NCBI GenBank assembly: GCA_019163175.1
Contig: JAFLKN010000045.1
Location: 1 to 64,000 of the forward strand
Reading direction: 5' to 3'
DNA length: 64,000 nt
Origin: Prolixibacteraceae bacterium
GTDB taxonomy: Bacteria; Bacteroidota; Bacteroidia; Bacteroidales; Prolixibacteraceae
A program made the position numbers and the translations under genes. This document shows, piece after piece, positions 8,322 through 16,493 of the stretch (the stretch's first letter is position 1; each line of letters opens with the position of its first letter). A model generated the notes under the pieces. It saw nothing but the letters and a program-made list of their open reading frames with translations. It made no database searches and was not told the DNA's origin.

Positions 8322-10484
8322 ATGAGAAAAAATCTACTTCTTTTGGCATTTTCTATTTTAGCATTTTCCATTTCAAGCTTTTCTCAGTGGGTTCAAACAG
8401 GTGGTCCTGAAGGCGGTTATGCTGAAAAATTGATACGTTCAGATAATGGACATCTTGTTGCTTCAACTGATTTTGGAGGTATATTCAAATCAACCGACAA
8501 TGGTAATAGTTGGTATAGTTCAAACATTGGTCTTATTTCCGACGGGAAAGCATTCACCAAAATCATTTCACTAAAAAAAGGGCTGTCTGGTAAACTTTAT
8601 TTTCATTCCACTTTTGCCAATGATAAACGTGCCTTTGTTTCGACTGACAATGGTAATAATTGGACCATGCTTACCCAGCAAGTCTTTGGCGCCGGCCTAA
8701 CTACCGATACCAACAATGGAACACTATATCAGGTACTAAACAATGAGCTTGCCAAATCAACCAACAATGGAGTCAGCTGGACTTTCCCTACCAATACCGG
8801 ATTACCAAAAGAAACCATATATGATTTTGTTCCGGTCAGCAATACCGAGCTATATGTAGTTTTCCCTGATGCAAAAGGCATTTACAAATCGACCGACAGT
8901 GGAAACAATTGGAATAAACTAACCACCCAGCCATTAAGCTTACTTAATACCCGCTTATTTTTCAACAACGAAGTATTGTATTGCCTTTCGGGTACCACTA
9001 TCCAAATATCAAACGACCACGGGCAAACCTGGAAATACACCTATAATCCACCTACGTTTCCGCTTGAGCCTGTGGACTGGGCAGCCGCCGATAATGGTGA
9101 TATATATGTAAGTTGCCGGTTAGCAGGAATTCTTAAATCGACAGACAAAGGTGCTACCTGGAACAATTTTTTCAACGGGCTGGATATAACAGGTTTAAAT
9201 CTTACAATTGGTACGACACAATCTAACGAAGTAATTCTTTGTCAGTATGGATTTGGGTTGTTTAAATCGCCACAGGCAGCTTCCGGCTTTAAGTTGTCAC
9301 ATGCAGGTTTTAAAGCATCATGGATTTATCATTTCTTTGAAGGAGCAAGCGGAACTTTTTACACCGCCACCAACGGATCGGCCTATTCAAGTGCCGACAA
9401 GGGTAAAACATGGAAAAGAATGATTGATTTTGGGCTCAATCATTCCAGCGTTTGCGAAAATGGAAAATACATTTTTATTGGCAGAAATGATGGAGTTATG
9501 CGCAGCGCTGACGGAGGTAGTACCTGGGGGTATGTTAAAAATGGATTTGTCATTGGAACCCAGCAGTACGTTCACCAACTCGTAGTTACATCCAAAGGAA
9601 CTATTTTGGCAGCAACCGGAGGCGGCATGTTTCGAACCACAAACAACGGCGATGCATGGACAAAAATGACCGTTTTTGGGAGCAATACAAAAGTACGTTC
9701 CATTATTCAATGGGCTAACGGAGACCTTTATGCCTCTGCCAACTATAAACTTTATAAATCGGTCGATGATGGCGTAACCTGGACGCAGATTTCATTAGGG
9801 AAACTGGTTAGCCCAGCGTATGACCTCGATGGGAACATTGAAGTGATTGATTACATTAAAGATTCGAAAAACAACCTTTACATCAATTTTGGAGGATCAT
9901 TTTACATCAAATCTACCGATAATGGTGCAAACTGGAATAAGGTGAATATTCCTACCATTGGAGATATCACCAATATAAAATCAATCATATTTGGCCAAAA
10001 AGATTCGCTTTTTGTGGCATCTAACTACCATGTGGTTACCACTACAGATTTTGGTGCCTCACATACTGAAATTTCCACCGGACTCATTTCCCGAAACCTC
10101 AACGGACTGGTAAAAACCAGTGGTGGAAGTTTATTATTACTCACCTCAGGTTCCGGATTGATGAAACGGGGAGCAACAATTACTTCAGTGGATAAAATGG
10201 CTTCAAATACCACTATTGATGGATTCAGCAATATATATCCCAATCCGTTCGGAAATGCAGTCAACATCGAATACCGGGTTGAAAAAGCTGGTCAGGTAGT
10301 ACTGAAAGTTTACAATATTCTGGGTATTGAGGTGGCTAGTCTGGTCAATAAATACCAAAATGCAGGAATGTACAGTACAGTTTTCAATACAGCAAATGCC
10401 AGACTGAATAACGGTGTTTACTTCTGTGAACTTAACCTGTCAGGACAAAAATCAACCCGTAGAATAGTTTATAAAGGCGAATAA
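8322..10484 (+). CDS. Secreted Asp-box beta-propeller protein with type IX secretion domain
   Basis: This 720-residue protein has a clear signal peptide (residues 1-21, ending FSQ). The body is built from about a dozen Asp-box motifs of the form S-T-D-x-G-x-x-W (KSTDNGNSW, STDNGNNW, KSTDSGNNW, KSTDKGATW, RSADGGSTW, KSTDNGANW), as in Vps10/sortilin, YCF48 and BNR propellers. The last 80 residues are a type A T9SS sorting domain: YPNPFGN, then VYNILGIEV, then LNNGVYF and a basic end (RRIVYKGE). The protein is therefore predicted to be exported through the outer membrane by the Por/T9SS machinery and anchored or released. No glycosidase catalytic residues are recognisable, so sialidase activity should not be inferred from the Asp boxes. 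It appears monocistronic. Confidence 0.93.
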   Translation: MRKNLLLLAFSILAFSISSFSQWVQTGGPEGGYAEKLIRSDNGHLVASTDFGGIFKSTDNGNSWYSSNIGLISDGKAFTKIISLKKGLSGKLYFHSTFANDKRAFVSTDNGNNWTMLTQQVFGAGLTTDTNNGTLYQVLNNELAKSTNNGVSWTFPTNTGLPKETIYDFVPVSNTELYVVFPDAKGIYKSTDSGNNWNKLTTQPLSLLNTRLFFNNEVLYCLSGTTIQISNDHGQTWKYTYNPPTFPLEPVDWAAADNGDIYVSCRLAGILKSTDKGATWNNFFNGLDITGLNLTIGTTQSNEVILCQYGFGLFKSPQAASGFKLSHAGFKASWIYHFFEGASGTFYTATNGSAYSSADKGKTWKRMIDFGLNHSSVCENGKYIFIGRNDGVMRSADGGSTWGYVKNGFVIGTQQYVHQLVVTSKGTILAATGGGMFRTTNNGDAWTKMTVFGSNTKVRSIIQWANGDLYASANYKLYKSVDDGVTWTQISLGKLVSPAYDLDGNIEVIDYIKDSKNNLYINFGGSFYIKSTDNGANWNKVNIPTIGDITNIKSIIFGQKDSLFVASNYHVVTTTDFGASHTEISTGLISRNLNGLVKTSGGSLLLLTSGSGLMKRGATITSVDKMASNTTIDGFSNIYPNPFGNAVNIEYRVEKAGQVVLKVYNILGIEVASLVNKYQNAGMYSTVFNTANARLNNGVYFCELNLSGQKSTRRIVYKGE

Positions 10485-10509
10485 AACTTTGTGCTGTAGC
10501 TTTACTGAC

Positions 10510-10555
10510 AAATGCCATTTTTTCGGATATAAATTCCGGTGGATGGCATTTTTCA
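10510..10555 (+). terminator. Terminator hairpin after the T9SS propeller gene
   Basis: AAATGCCAT (10510-10518) pairs with ATGGCATTT (10543-10551), with an inner CGG/CCG pairing in the loop, and the stem runs into a short T tract. It lies 25 bases after the stop codon. Confidence 0.6.
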
Positions 10556-10656
10556 GTTTTGAAAAACTCCAATATATTTTAAATTCCCAGAGATATTATC
10601 ATCTAACATGATATTTCAACTATTCGAAAATTTGTGAATATGTATTAAATTTGGGC

Positions 10657-11319
10657 ATGAAGCACCTGAATTTAATAACTTGCTTTTTACTTTTATCATT
10701 TGACGTGGCTTTTGCACAGTCACGCTGGTCAATCGAGCTGCATGGTGGTGAAGTTTACAATGTGCCCATGCCACTTTCAATCAGACAAGAGGATTACCCC
10801 GAACTTAAACTCACTGCACGATATTATACCGAACCGCTGACTCTTCCGGTGTATTGGGACATACGTTTCAGTCGCTGGAGAAAAGATAAATCCTGGGAAT
10901 TCGAAGTCATTCACCACAAACTTTATCTGGAAAATACCACATCTGAAGTGCAGAAATTCAACATTTCGCACGGGTTTAACATGCTGATGCTGAACCGTGG
11001 ATTCGACAAAAGAGTATTTAGGTATCGCGCGGGAGTCGGAATTGTTTTAACTCATCCGGAATCGAAAATTCGTGGAAAAGAATTTGGAAATACTACTGAC
11101 GACTGGGACATGGGTTATTACATTTCGGGACCAGTTGTAAATATGGCCATAAGTAAACCCATAAGCCTGAGTAGACGCCTGTTTATCAATGCCGAAGCCA
11201 AAACTACGTTTGCTTATGGCTCAATTCAGGTGGCAGAAGGCCGTGCCGATGTTTTTAATCTGGCTTTTCATCTGATTCTAGGTATTGGATACGATGTTAT
11301 TCAATCAAAAGGGAAATAA
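10657..11319 (+). CDS. Exported protein of unknown function, possibly outer-membrane barrel
   Basis: This 220-residue protein has a signal peptide (MKHLNLITCFLLLSF...FAQ). The rest is rich in aromatic residues and alternating polar/apolar strands (WSIELHGGEVYNV, LPVYWDIRFSRW, KSWEFEVIHHKLYL), and it ends in a strand-like GIGYDVIQ. This suits a small beta-barrel or beta-sandwich of the cell envelope. I placed the start at ATG 10657; an in-frame TTG lies six bases upstream. I do not recognise the family. It stands alone between a terminator and a non-coding stretch, so context gives no function. Confidence 0.7.
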   Translation: MKHLNLITCFLLLSFDVAFAQSRWSIELHGGEVYNVPMPLSIRQEDYPELKLTARYYTEPLTLPVYWDIRFSRWRKDKSWEFEVIHHKLYLENTTSEVQKFNISHGFNMLMLNRGFDKRVFRYRAGVGIVLTHPESKIRGKEFGNTTDDWDMGYYISGPVVNMAISKPISLSRRLFINAEAKTTFAYGSIQVAEGRADVFNLAFHLILGIGYDVIQSKGK

Positions 11320-11350
11320 AAAATAGGAGCATCCGATAAATTTGGATGGT

Positions 11351-11470
11351 GGGGGCTTTGCCCCATACCCCAATTCCTTTTTTGTGTCAAGACAAAAAAA
11401 GGAATCAAAAAAAGTCAAGGCTCAGCCCGCTTCGCTCGAAAAACTAGCGCTCGCGGCTAAAATGACGGAT
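11351..11470. repeat. Non-coding element with GC- and AT-rich hairpins
   Basis: The stretch begins with GGGGCTTTGCCCC, a small palindrome. It continues with an imperfect hairpin whose arms are ATTCCTTTTTTGT (11373-11385) and ACAAAAAAAGGAAT (11392-11405), and then a GC-rich tail containing AGCCCGCTTCGCTCG. I recall similar modules scattered between genes in many Bacteroidota genomes, but only one copy is seen here. It does not encode protein and may be a dispersed intergenic repeat. Confidence 0.45.
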
Positions 11471-11473
11471 ACT

Positions 11474-11519
11474 CAAAAAAAACTCATGTCCTCTGCCTGA
11501 TAGCAAACGAACATGAGTT
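11474..11519 (-). terminator. Rho-independent terminator of the GH125 gene
   Basis: Read on the minus strand, AACTCATGT (11519-11511) pairs with ACATGAGTT (11489-11481), followed by an uninterrupted T tract of eight (seen as the A run ending at 11482 on the plus strand). It lies about 55 bases beyond the stop of the mannosidase gene. Confidence 0.7.
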
Positions 11520-11573
11520 CCTATTTTATTAGATTTTGGGATAAATCTGAGCAATCTAAAGTGAATAAACCTC

Positions 11574-13016
11574 CTACCCTTTCAGCAAATGCGGACGTTC
11601 GTGGTACACTTTCAGAATCATTTCGCCAAACAGTGTATTGGCCCAGGCAAACCATTTGCGGGTAAATTTCTTCGCATCATCCTTGTGGAACGACTCGTGC
11701 ATAAAGCCAGTATCAGCATGGGTTTTAAGCAATACGTCAATACAATGTTTAATTTCAGCATCGTCAATACTTGTAATCGCTCTTAAAATAATGCTCATCG
11801 GCCAGATGGTATCAGCACCGGTGTGCGGACCACCAATCCCCTCGCCTGCCGTTCCTCTGTAAAAGAATGGATTGTTCTCTGAAAGCACAACTTTACGGGT
11901 ATTTAGGTACAACTTGCTATCGGGCGCAATGGCTCCCAAATATGGCAGCGACAACAACGAAGGCACATTAGCATCGTCCATAAAATGGAAACTTCCGAAA
12001 CCATTCACTTCAAAAGCAATGACTTCGCCAAACTTTGGATGAACAATGATTCCATTCTCTTTCAATCCTTGTTTTACCTGCTGTTGAATTTCTTTGGCTT
12101 TGGCAACCACCGCATCGTCTTTCAACGCTGTAGTTGAGAATATTTCAACCAGATAACCGAGCACCTCAATGGCAAACATGTTGCTCGGGATCAGATATGG
12201 GAACAAGGTACAGTCGTCGCTCGGGCGGAAAGTTGAAACAATCAGGCCGCAAGGTTTAACCGGATAGCCGTAACCGCTTAAGGGAACGCCATCGGTTGCC
12301 CAGGCCGTTTCGCGCTGGAATGTATAAGGCCCTTTATCGAGGAAGCGCTGCTGCTCGCGAAATGTTTGCAATACCAAAAGCATAGCTTCTTTCCATTTGC
12401 TATCGAACAAACTAGTGTCTCCAGTTAGTTTCCAGTAGCCATGAGCCAAACGGATTGGGTAACACAAACTGTCAATCTCCCATTTCCGCTCGTGTATGCC
12501 GGGTTTCATTTTGGTCAGGTCATGTTTCCATTCACTTTCTTTAGTGAAATCTTTATAAAAAGCGTTGGCATACGGATCGAGTAAAATACATTTAGCCTGA
12601 CGGTTAATTACACCTTTCACCAATTCTTTCAACTTGGCATCTTCTTTTACAAAAGGCAGATATGGCCAAATCTGGGCTGTACTGTCACGTAACCACATGG
12701 CATCAATGTCTCCGGTAATCACATAGGTATCTGGTTTACCATCAATAATTTCAAAATCGACAGTGGTATCCAGCGTATTCGGGAAACAGTTCTCGAACAA
12801 CCAAGCCAGCTCAGGATTGGTAATCGATGCTTTTACTTTGGCAATGGTTTTTTCGACCGATTCGCTTACAAAGTTACGCTTGGCAAGCGGTGGACGTTTG
12901 CTCTCGAAAACCGGAAGTAAAGTATTGGCTATAACAGTTGTTTTACCAGCTGCCAGAATACCCATTCCGGCTAACGCACTGGTTTTAATAAACTTTCTGC
13001 GATCTGAACTATTCAT
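11574..13016 (-). CDS. GH125 family exo-alpha-1,6-mannosidase, exported
   Basis: This 480-residue protein opens with a Tat-like signal, SSDRRKFIKTSALAGMG. It then shows the conserved GH125 (formerly DUF1237) motifs FENCFPNTLDTT, TGDIDAMWLRDS, DPYANAF, WEIDSLCYP and RETAWATDG. GH125 enzymes are metal-independent inverting exo-alpha-1,6-mannosidases acting on mannan or N-glycan-derived mannosides. The length is typical. It is expected to act in the periplasm. It is transcribed alone, away from an ECF sigma operon, and no SusC/SusD pair or other mannosidase is adjacent. A TATTTTTG -7-like element lies about 50 bases upstream. Confidence 0.93.
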   Translation of the reverse strand: MNSSDRRKFIKTSALAGMGILAAGKTTVIANTLLPVFESKRPPLAKRNFVSESVEKTIAKVKASITNPELAWLFENCFPNTLDTTVDFEIIDGKPDTYVITGDIDAMWLRDSTAQIWPYLPFVKEDAKLKELVKGVINRQAKCILLDPYANAFYKDFTKESEWKHDLTKMKPGIHERKWEIDSLCYPIRLAHGYWKLTGDTSLFDSKWKEAMLLVLQTFREQQRFLDKGPYTFQRETAWATDGVPLSGYGYPVKPCGLIVSTFRPSDDCTLFPYLIPSNMFAIEVLGYLVEIFSTTALKDDAVVAKAKEIQQQVKQGLKENGIIVHPKFGEVIAFEVNGFGSFHFMDDANVPSLLSLPYLGAIAPDSKLYLNTRKVVLSENNPFFYRGTAGEGIGGPHTGADTIWPMSIILRAITSIDDAEIKHCIDVLLKTHADTGFMHESFHKDDAKKFTRKWFAWANTLFGEMILKVYHERPHLLKG

Positions 13017-13063
13017 AATTTGATTTTATCGGATTATCTTTGAAATTACTGGTTTTATAAAGG

Positions 13064-13071
13064 CAAAAATA
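13064..13071 (-). promoter_or_regulatory. Housekeeping-type -7 element for GH125 gene
   Basis: On the minus strand this reads TATTTTTG, fitting the Bacteroidota TAnnTTTG -7 consensus, 48 bases before the start codon. No good TTG -33 element is seen at the expected distance. Confidence 0.4.
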
Positions 13072-13121
13072 TCCAAATTTGATCCTGAAAACGGAAAAGA
13101 TGAAAAAATATTTGAGCCTTT

Positions 13122-13146
13122 GCAACCCTAAAAAAAAAACCTTGTC
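13122..13146 (+). promoter_or_regulatory. ECF-type promoter of the sigma operon (GCAACC-N16-GTC)
   Basis: GCAACC at 13122-13127 and GTC at 13144-13146 are separated by 16 bases, the layout of ECF sigma promoters (AAC-containing -35, GTC-type -10). The same two blocks with the same spacing occur before the head-GIN gene at 15627-15651. The wider context is also shared (TTTGCAACC, A-rich spacer, then C-rich bases before GTC). The sigma gene starts 24 bases downstream, so it probably drives its own transcription. Confidence 0.62.
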
Positions 13147-13169
13147 ACTATAATCGAAATCTAAAGCAT

Positions 13170-13721
13170 TTGAGTCAGACTGCATTCATACATCAGGATT
13201 TGATAGCCGATAGCATAAAAGGCAGCAATAAGGCCCGCTACCAGCTTTATCAGTTGTATTCCAAAGCGATGTTCAACGTGTGTTTCCGCATGATGAATAG
13301 TCGCGAGGATGCTGAAGATATGCTGCAGGAGGCTTTCATTCAGGCCTTTCAGAAGCTTGAAACGTTCAGGAATGAATCCAGCTTCGGAACCTGGCTAAAA
13401 ACGATCACGATTCACACCTGCATCAATGCGCTGAACAAACGAAAACTGGATTTAAAATATTTTGATGAGATGCACCGCTTTGATGCGGTAGAAGAAGAAC
13501 CCGAAGAAGCATTGTACACTACTGAAAATATACTGGAGGCCATGAATCAACTTCCCGAAGGCGGACGAATCGTTTTCTCACTTTACCTGCTTGAAGGGTA
13601 CGATCATGGCGAAATAGCTCAGATTCTGAACATCACCGAATCGACATCCAAAACGCAGTATATGCGCGCAAAACGAAGAGTTTATGAATTAATGAAACAA
13701 ACAAAATCAAGAGCGATATGA
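13170..13721 (+). CDS. ECF-type RNA polymerase sigma factor, TTG start
   Basis: This 183-residue sigma factor has region 2 motifs LYSKAMFNVCFRMMNSREDAEDMLQEAFIQAF and TWLKTITIHTCINALNKRK (in separate stretches) and region 4 LPEGGRIVFSLYLLEGYDHGEIAQILNITEST. No ATG precedes region 2 in frame. The first in-frame ATG lies inside region 2, so the TTG at 13170 is the most plausible start. The promoter-like GCAACC-N16-GTC directly upstream suggests positive autoregulation. Its stop overlaps the next gene by 4 bases (ATGA), and that gene encodes a single-pass membrane protein positioned like an anti-sigma factor. Together with the downstream beta-rich envelope proteins this looks like an envelope-stress or surface-remodelling regulon. 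Confidence 0.92.
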   Translation: MSQTAFIHQDLIADSIKGSNKARYQLYQLYSKAMFNVCFRMMNSREDAEDMLQEAFIQAFQKLETFRNESSFGTWLKTITIHTCINALNKRKLDLKYFDEMHRFDAVEEEPEEALYTTENILEAMNQLPEGGRIVFSLYLLEGYDHGEIAQILNITESTSKTQYMRAKRRVYELMKQTKSRAI

Positions 13722-14233
13722 GACCAGACAGATTTGAAGAGTTTGTAAACGAAAACCGGCATGAGTTTGACCGGATGGAGCCTTCGGATAAATTGTGGGA
13801 AGCCATCAGCAACAATCTGGACAAACAACCGATACAAAAAGCAAGGAAATTTGGTTGGATGAAAGTGGCCGCTGTGGCTGCTGTAATTGCACTCATCCCA
13901 ACAATATTGTATCAGGTCAAATTTTCGGATCGGGCGCAAACAGCAAAAGCCGTTCAAGTCGATCCCGAAGTTCGTGAATTGATGGAAGCAGAAGCATTTT
14001 ATGCGCAGGAAGTTTCGGGCAAATTGGTAGAAATACAGAAATGCTACAAAATTTATCCTGAACTAAAAGGCGAGATTGAAGGAGATTTGAACGAGCTCGA
14101 ATCGATGTACATTTCATTAAAAAAAGACCTGAAAGAGAACATCTCGAACAAAGAAGTGATTGAAGCCATGATTGAGAACAACCGAAACCGGATGAAACTG
14201 GTTGAAGATGTTCTGGAACAAATAAACTGTTAA
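13718..14233 (+). CDS. Single-pass membrane protein, putative anti-sigma factor
   Basis: This 171-residue protein has a cytoplasmic N-terminus of about 46 residues (MRPDRFEEFVNENRHEF...), one membrane helix (about residues 47-66, WMKVAAVAAVIALIPTILY) and a periplasmic part dominated by charged helix with coiled-coil character (ELESMYISLKKDLKENIS). It begins with an ATGA overlap on the ECF sigma stop codon, the classic anti-sigma arrangement. The zinc-binding HxxxCxxC motif of ZAS anti-sigma factors is absent. The role is inferred from position and topology, not from a recognised domain. Confidence 0.75.
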   Translation: MRPDRFEEFVNENRHEFDRMEPSDKLWEAISNNLDKQPIQKARKFGWMKVAAVAAVIALIPTILYQVKFSDRAQTAKAVQVDPEVRELMEAEAFYAQEVSGKLVEIQKCYKIYPELKGEIEGDLNELESMYISLKKDLKENISNKEVIEAMIENNRNRMKLVEDVLEQINC

Positions 14234-14243
14234 CCAAAAGGTT

Positions 14244-15350
14244 ATGAACAAAAACTTATTCAACAAAGGCATTTTTCTACTGGCATCAGGATTGCTTTTC
14301 CTGACTAGTTTAACCACAAATGCCCAGTTTACCGAAACCCGTGAGTTCGTCAGGCGATTCAAAATACAGCCCGAAACCCGGATTGACATCACCAATAAAT
14401 ATGGACGGGTGGAACTGAATACCTGGAAAAAGGATTCGGTGGTCATCTTTTTTAAGATGGAAATCAACGAGAAAAAGCCCATAAAACTGGAGAAAACCTT
14501 GGATAATCTGGACTTTGACATCAGCAACAGTCAGCACTACCTGATCGTAAAAACTCAGGTGGATAAAAACCGGAGCCAAATCGAAAGTGAACTTTTGAAA
14601 TTCAAGGAAACCATGCTTCAAACCAATGGCAGCATTCGTATTGATCTGGTCGTTTGGCTTCCCGAGGATCACGAATTGCGCCTCGAAAACAAGTTTGGCG
14701 ATATAATTATGGGCGATTTTCAGGGTGAGTCTCAAATCATATTGAGCAACGGAAAGCTAAAATGTGGCGATCTCACGAAAAGGGCAACTTTGAATCTGAG
14801 TTTTGCCGATGCAACAATCAATAACATGCCTAATGCCAGAATTATTAGCAACTACAGCGACATTAACGTTAGAAATTCGGGCATCCTTCGGCTCGAAACC
14901 AAATCGTCGACTATCGAAATTCTCAATTCAAATGATTTAAGTATCGATTCGCGCAGAGATAAATACCGCATCCGGATCGCCAATAAAGTGGATGCCTCCG
15001 GAAATTTCAGTCATTTTATGGTCTCAGAACTGAAAGAAAAGGTCAATATGCGAATGAGTTACGGCAGTCTCGACATGGAAAAGATACTAACAGACTTCAG
15101 CAGCATTTACATTGAATCGCGTTCAACCGATCTGAACCTTTATTTCGCTCCCGAAGCCAAATTCAATTTTCAGATTACCGAAACTAAAACCGATCTGAAC
15201 CTGGGGCGCGAGCTTAAAGTGGAAGATAAAGAGGTTCTGGATGCAAAGGAGAACAAAGTTCGCCACACTGGCTATTTCAGCAAGAAAATGAAAGAAGATC
15301 AGCTCATAATTAATGCTGTTGGCGGCGAAACCAATGTCCTTTCATATTAA
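14244..15350 (+). CDS. Exported beta-strand-repeat protein (DUF4097-like)
   Basis: This 368-residue protein has a signal peptide (residues 1-27, ending TNAQ). It then carries a long series of short beta strands with recurring polar turns (RIDITNKYGRVELNTW, LRLENKFGDIIMG, ARIISNYSDINVRN), typical of the right-handed beta-helix-like DUF4097/head-GIN superfamily. It follows the putative anti-sigma gene by 10 bases, so it is the third gene of that operon. Its close neighbour at 15726 is another beta-helix-type envelope protein under the same type of promoter. No enzymatic motif is seen; a structural or adhesin-like envelope role is an inference. Confidence 0.75.
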   Translation: MNKNLFNKGIFLLASGLLFLTSLTTNAQFTETREFVRRFKIQPETRIDITNKYGRVELNTWKKDSVVIFFKMEINEKKPIKLEKTLDNLDFDISNSQHYLIVKTQVDKNRSQIESELLKFKETMLQTNGSIRIDLVVWLPEDHELRLENKFGDIIMGDFQGESQIILSNGKLKCGDLTKRATLNLSFADATINNMPNARIISNYSDINVRNSGILRLETKSSTIEILNSNDLSIDSRRDKYRIRIANKVDASGNFSHFMVSELKEKVNMRMSYGSLDMEKILTDFSSIYIESRSTDLNLYFAPEAKFNFQITETKTDLNLGRELKVEDKEVLDAKENKVRHTGYFSKKMKEDQLIINAVGGETNVLSY

Positions 15351-15626
15351 AACTAAATCAGGAACTTCTTTTCATCAGAAAACAGTACTAAAAATCAATA
15401 TTTACACTCCTTACAGAATCGTGATTTTTGATTTTATCGCTCCATTTAGGATTTGAGGCTAATCAAAAGTCAGATTCTCAGTTCATCGGCTGAATTGGGT
15501 ACTTCAGCTTGATTTACCGACAATTTAGAAACAACTTTTAGGCAAATATTTCAAATCTAATAAAATTTGTATCCTGAAAATTAATGGTTCTGTAGAGAAA
15601 AAAATAAAACTTTTTTCTCGGTATTT

Positions 15627-15651
15627 GCAACCACAAAAAGAAAACCCTGTC
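15627..15651 (+). promoter_or_regulatory. Second ECF-type promoter (GCAACC-N16-GTC), before head-GIN gene
   Basis: GCAACC (15627-15632) and GTC (15649-15651) repeat the blocks and exact 16-base spacing found before the sigma gene at 13122-13146. This is the main recognisable signal in the 375-base gap 15351-15725, which otherwise holds only A-rich sequence with repeated CAGAAACA-like words near its end. Confidence 0.6.
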
Positions 15652-15725
15652 TATAAATTCAGAAAACAAAAACAGAAACAATTTCAGAAACAAAACAATT
15701 AAAGAAACACTAAAAACTCAAAGCC

Positions 15726-16448
15726 ATGAGAACAATTAAAATTACCGGCCTATTAGCCTTGTTAGCCTTACTTTTTGCCACCAGTTCCTGTATCGATGAT
15801 ATATTTCTGGAAGGCAACGGAATTGTAAAAACTGAACTACGCGGAGCTTCAGGCTTCGATGAAGTTGCTTCGAACGGAGATTTTGATGTGACCATCGTTC
15901 CAGGCAGCAAATATTCAGTTGAAATAACCGCCGAATCGAACCTGCTTTCTTACATCGAAACTGATGTTGTTGGAAAAACACTTAAAATACGGACACGTGG
16001 ACTGTATTCACTGCGCGAGAACGATAAAATTGAAATCTTCATTACTACACCTGTACTTAACGGCATAAGTTTAAGCGGCTCAGGAATTGTGAGAACGGGT
16101 GATTTTATGAGTGACGATTTCCATGCAACGCTCTCCGGATCGGGTGATATTGATGCACTAATAAGCTCAGATAAGCTAAAAGCCAATGTCTCCGGATCAG
16201 GCACAATATATCTGGAAGGCGATGCATTTGCCAGCGAATTTGTGATCAGCGGCTCGGGTAAAATCAAATCGTACAAGTTGGAACAGGAAATTTGCGTAGC
16301 TGCCATTTCAGGATCCGGCGATATGTATGTTAATGTAAACGAAGCCATTGACGCACGTATATCTGGCAGCGGCAAAATATTTTACATTAATTTCCCAACC
16401 ATACGTTCCAGTGTCTCCGGATCAGGTGGCCTAGTGGATAAAAACTAA
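15726..16448 (+). CDS. Head-GIN domain (DUF2807) lipoprotein
   Basis: This 240-residue protein starts with a lipoprotein signal whose lipobox ATSSC places the lipid-modified Cys near residue 22. The rest is a DUF2807/head-GIN beta helix. It opens with GNGIVKTELRGASGFDEVASNG, split here by function: the G-N-G start, then the F-D-E-V strand. It then shows seven or so repeats of the S-G-S-G turn (LSGSGIVR, LSGSGDID, VSGSGTIY, ISGSGKIK, ISGSGDMY, ISGSGKIF, VSGSGG). These proteins are abundant in Bacteroidota and are thought to sit at the envelope; their biochemical role is not established. It has its own ECF-type promoter and is followed by two small barrel-like genes. Confidence 0.9.
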   Translation: MRTIKITGLLALLALLFATSSCIDDIFLEGNGIVKTELRGASGFDEVASNGDFDVTIVPGSKYSVEITAESNLLSYIETDVVGKTLKIRTRGLYSLRENDKIEIFITTPVLNGISLSGSGIVRTGDFMSDDFHATLSGSGDIDALISSDKLKANVSGSGTIYLEGDAFASEFVISGSGKIKSYKLEQEICVAAISGSGDMYVNVNEAIDARISGSGKIFYINFPTIRSSVSGSGGLVDKN

Positions 16449-16493
16449 AACCGTATAGAAGCAGCACAGTTTATATTTGCAAAAAATAAGGAA

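Noticed and set aside
8322-10484. Sialidase, because of the many Asp boxes
   Set aside because: No Arg triad or Tyr/Glu nucleophile pair could be found; Asp boxes alone also occur in sortilin/YCF48-type propellers.
10646-10653. TAAATTTG as a promoter -7 element for the gene at 10657
   Set aside because: Transcription would begin at or after the start codon.
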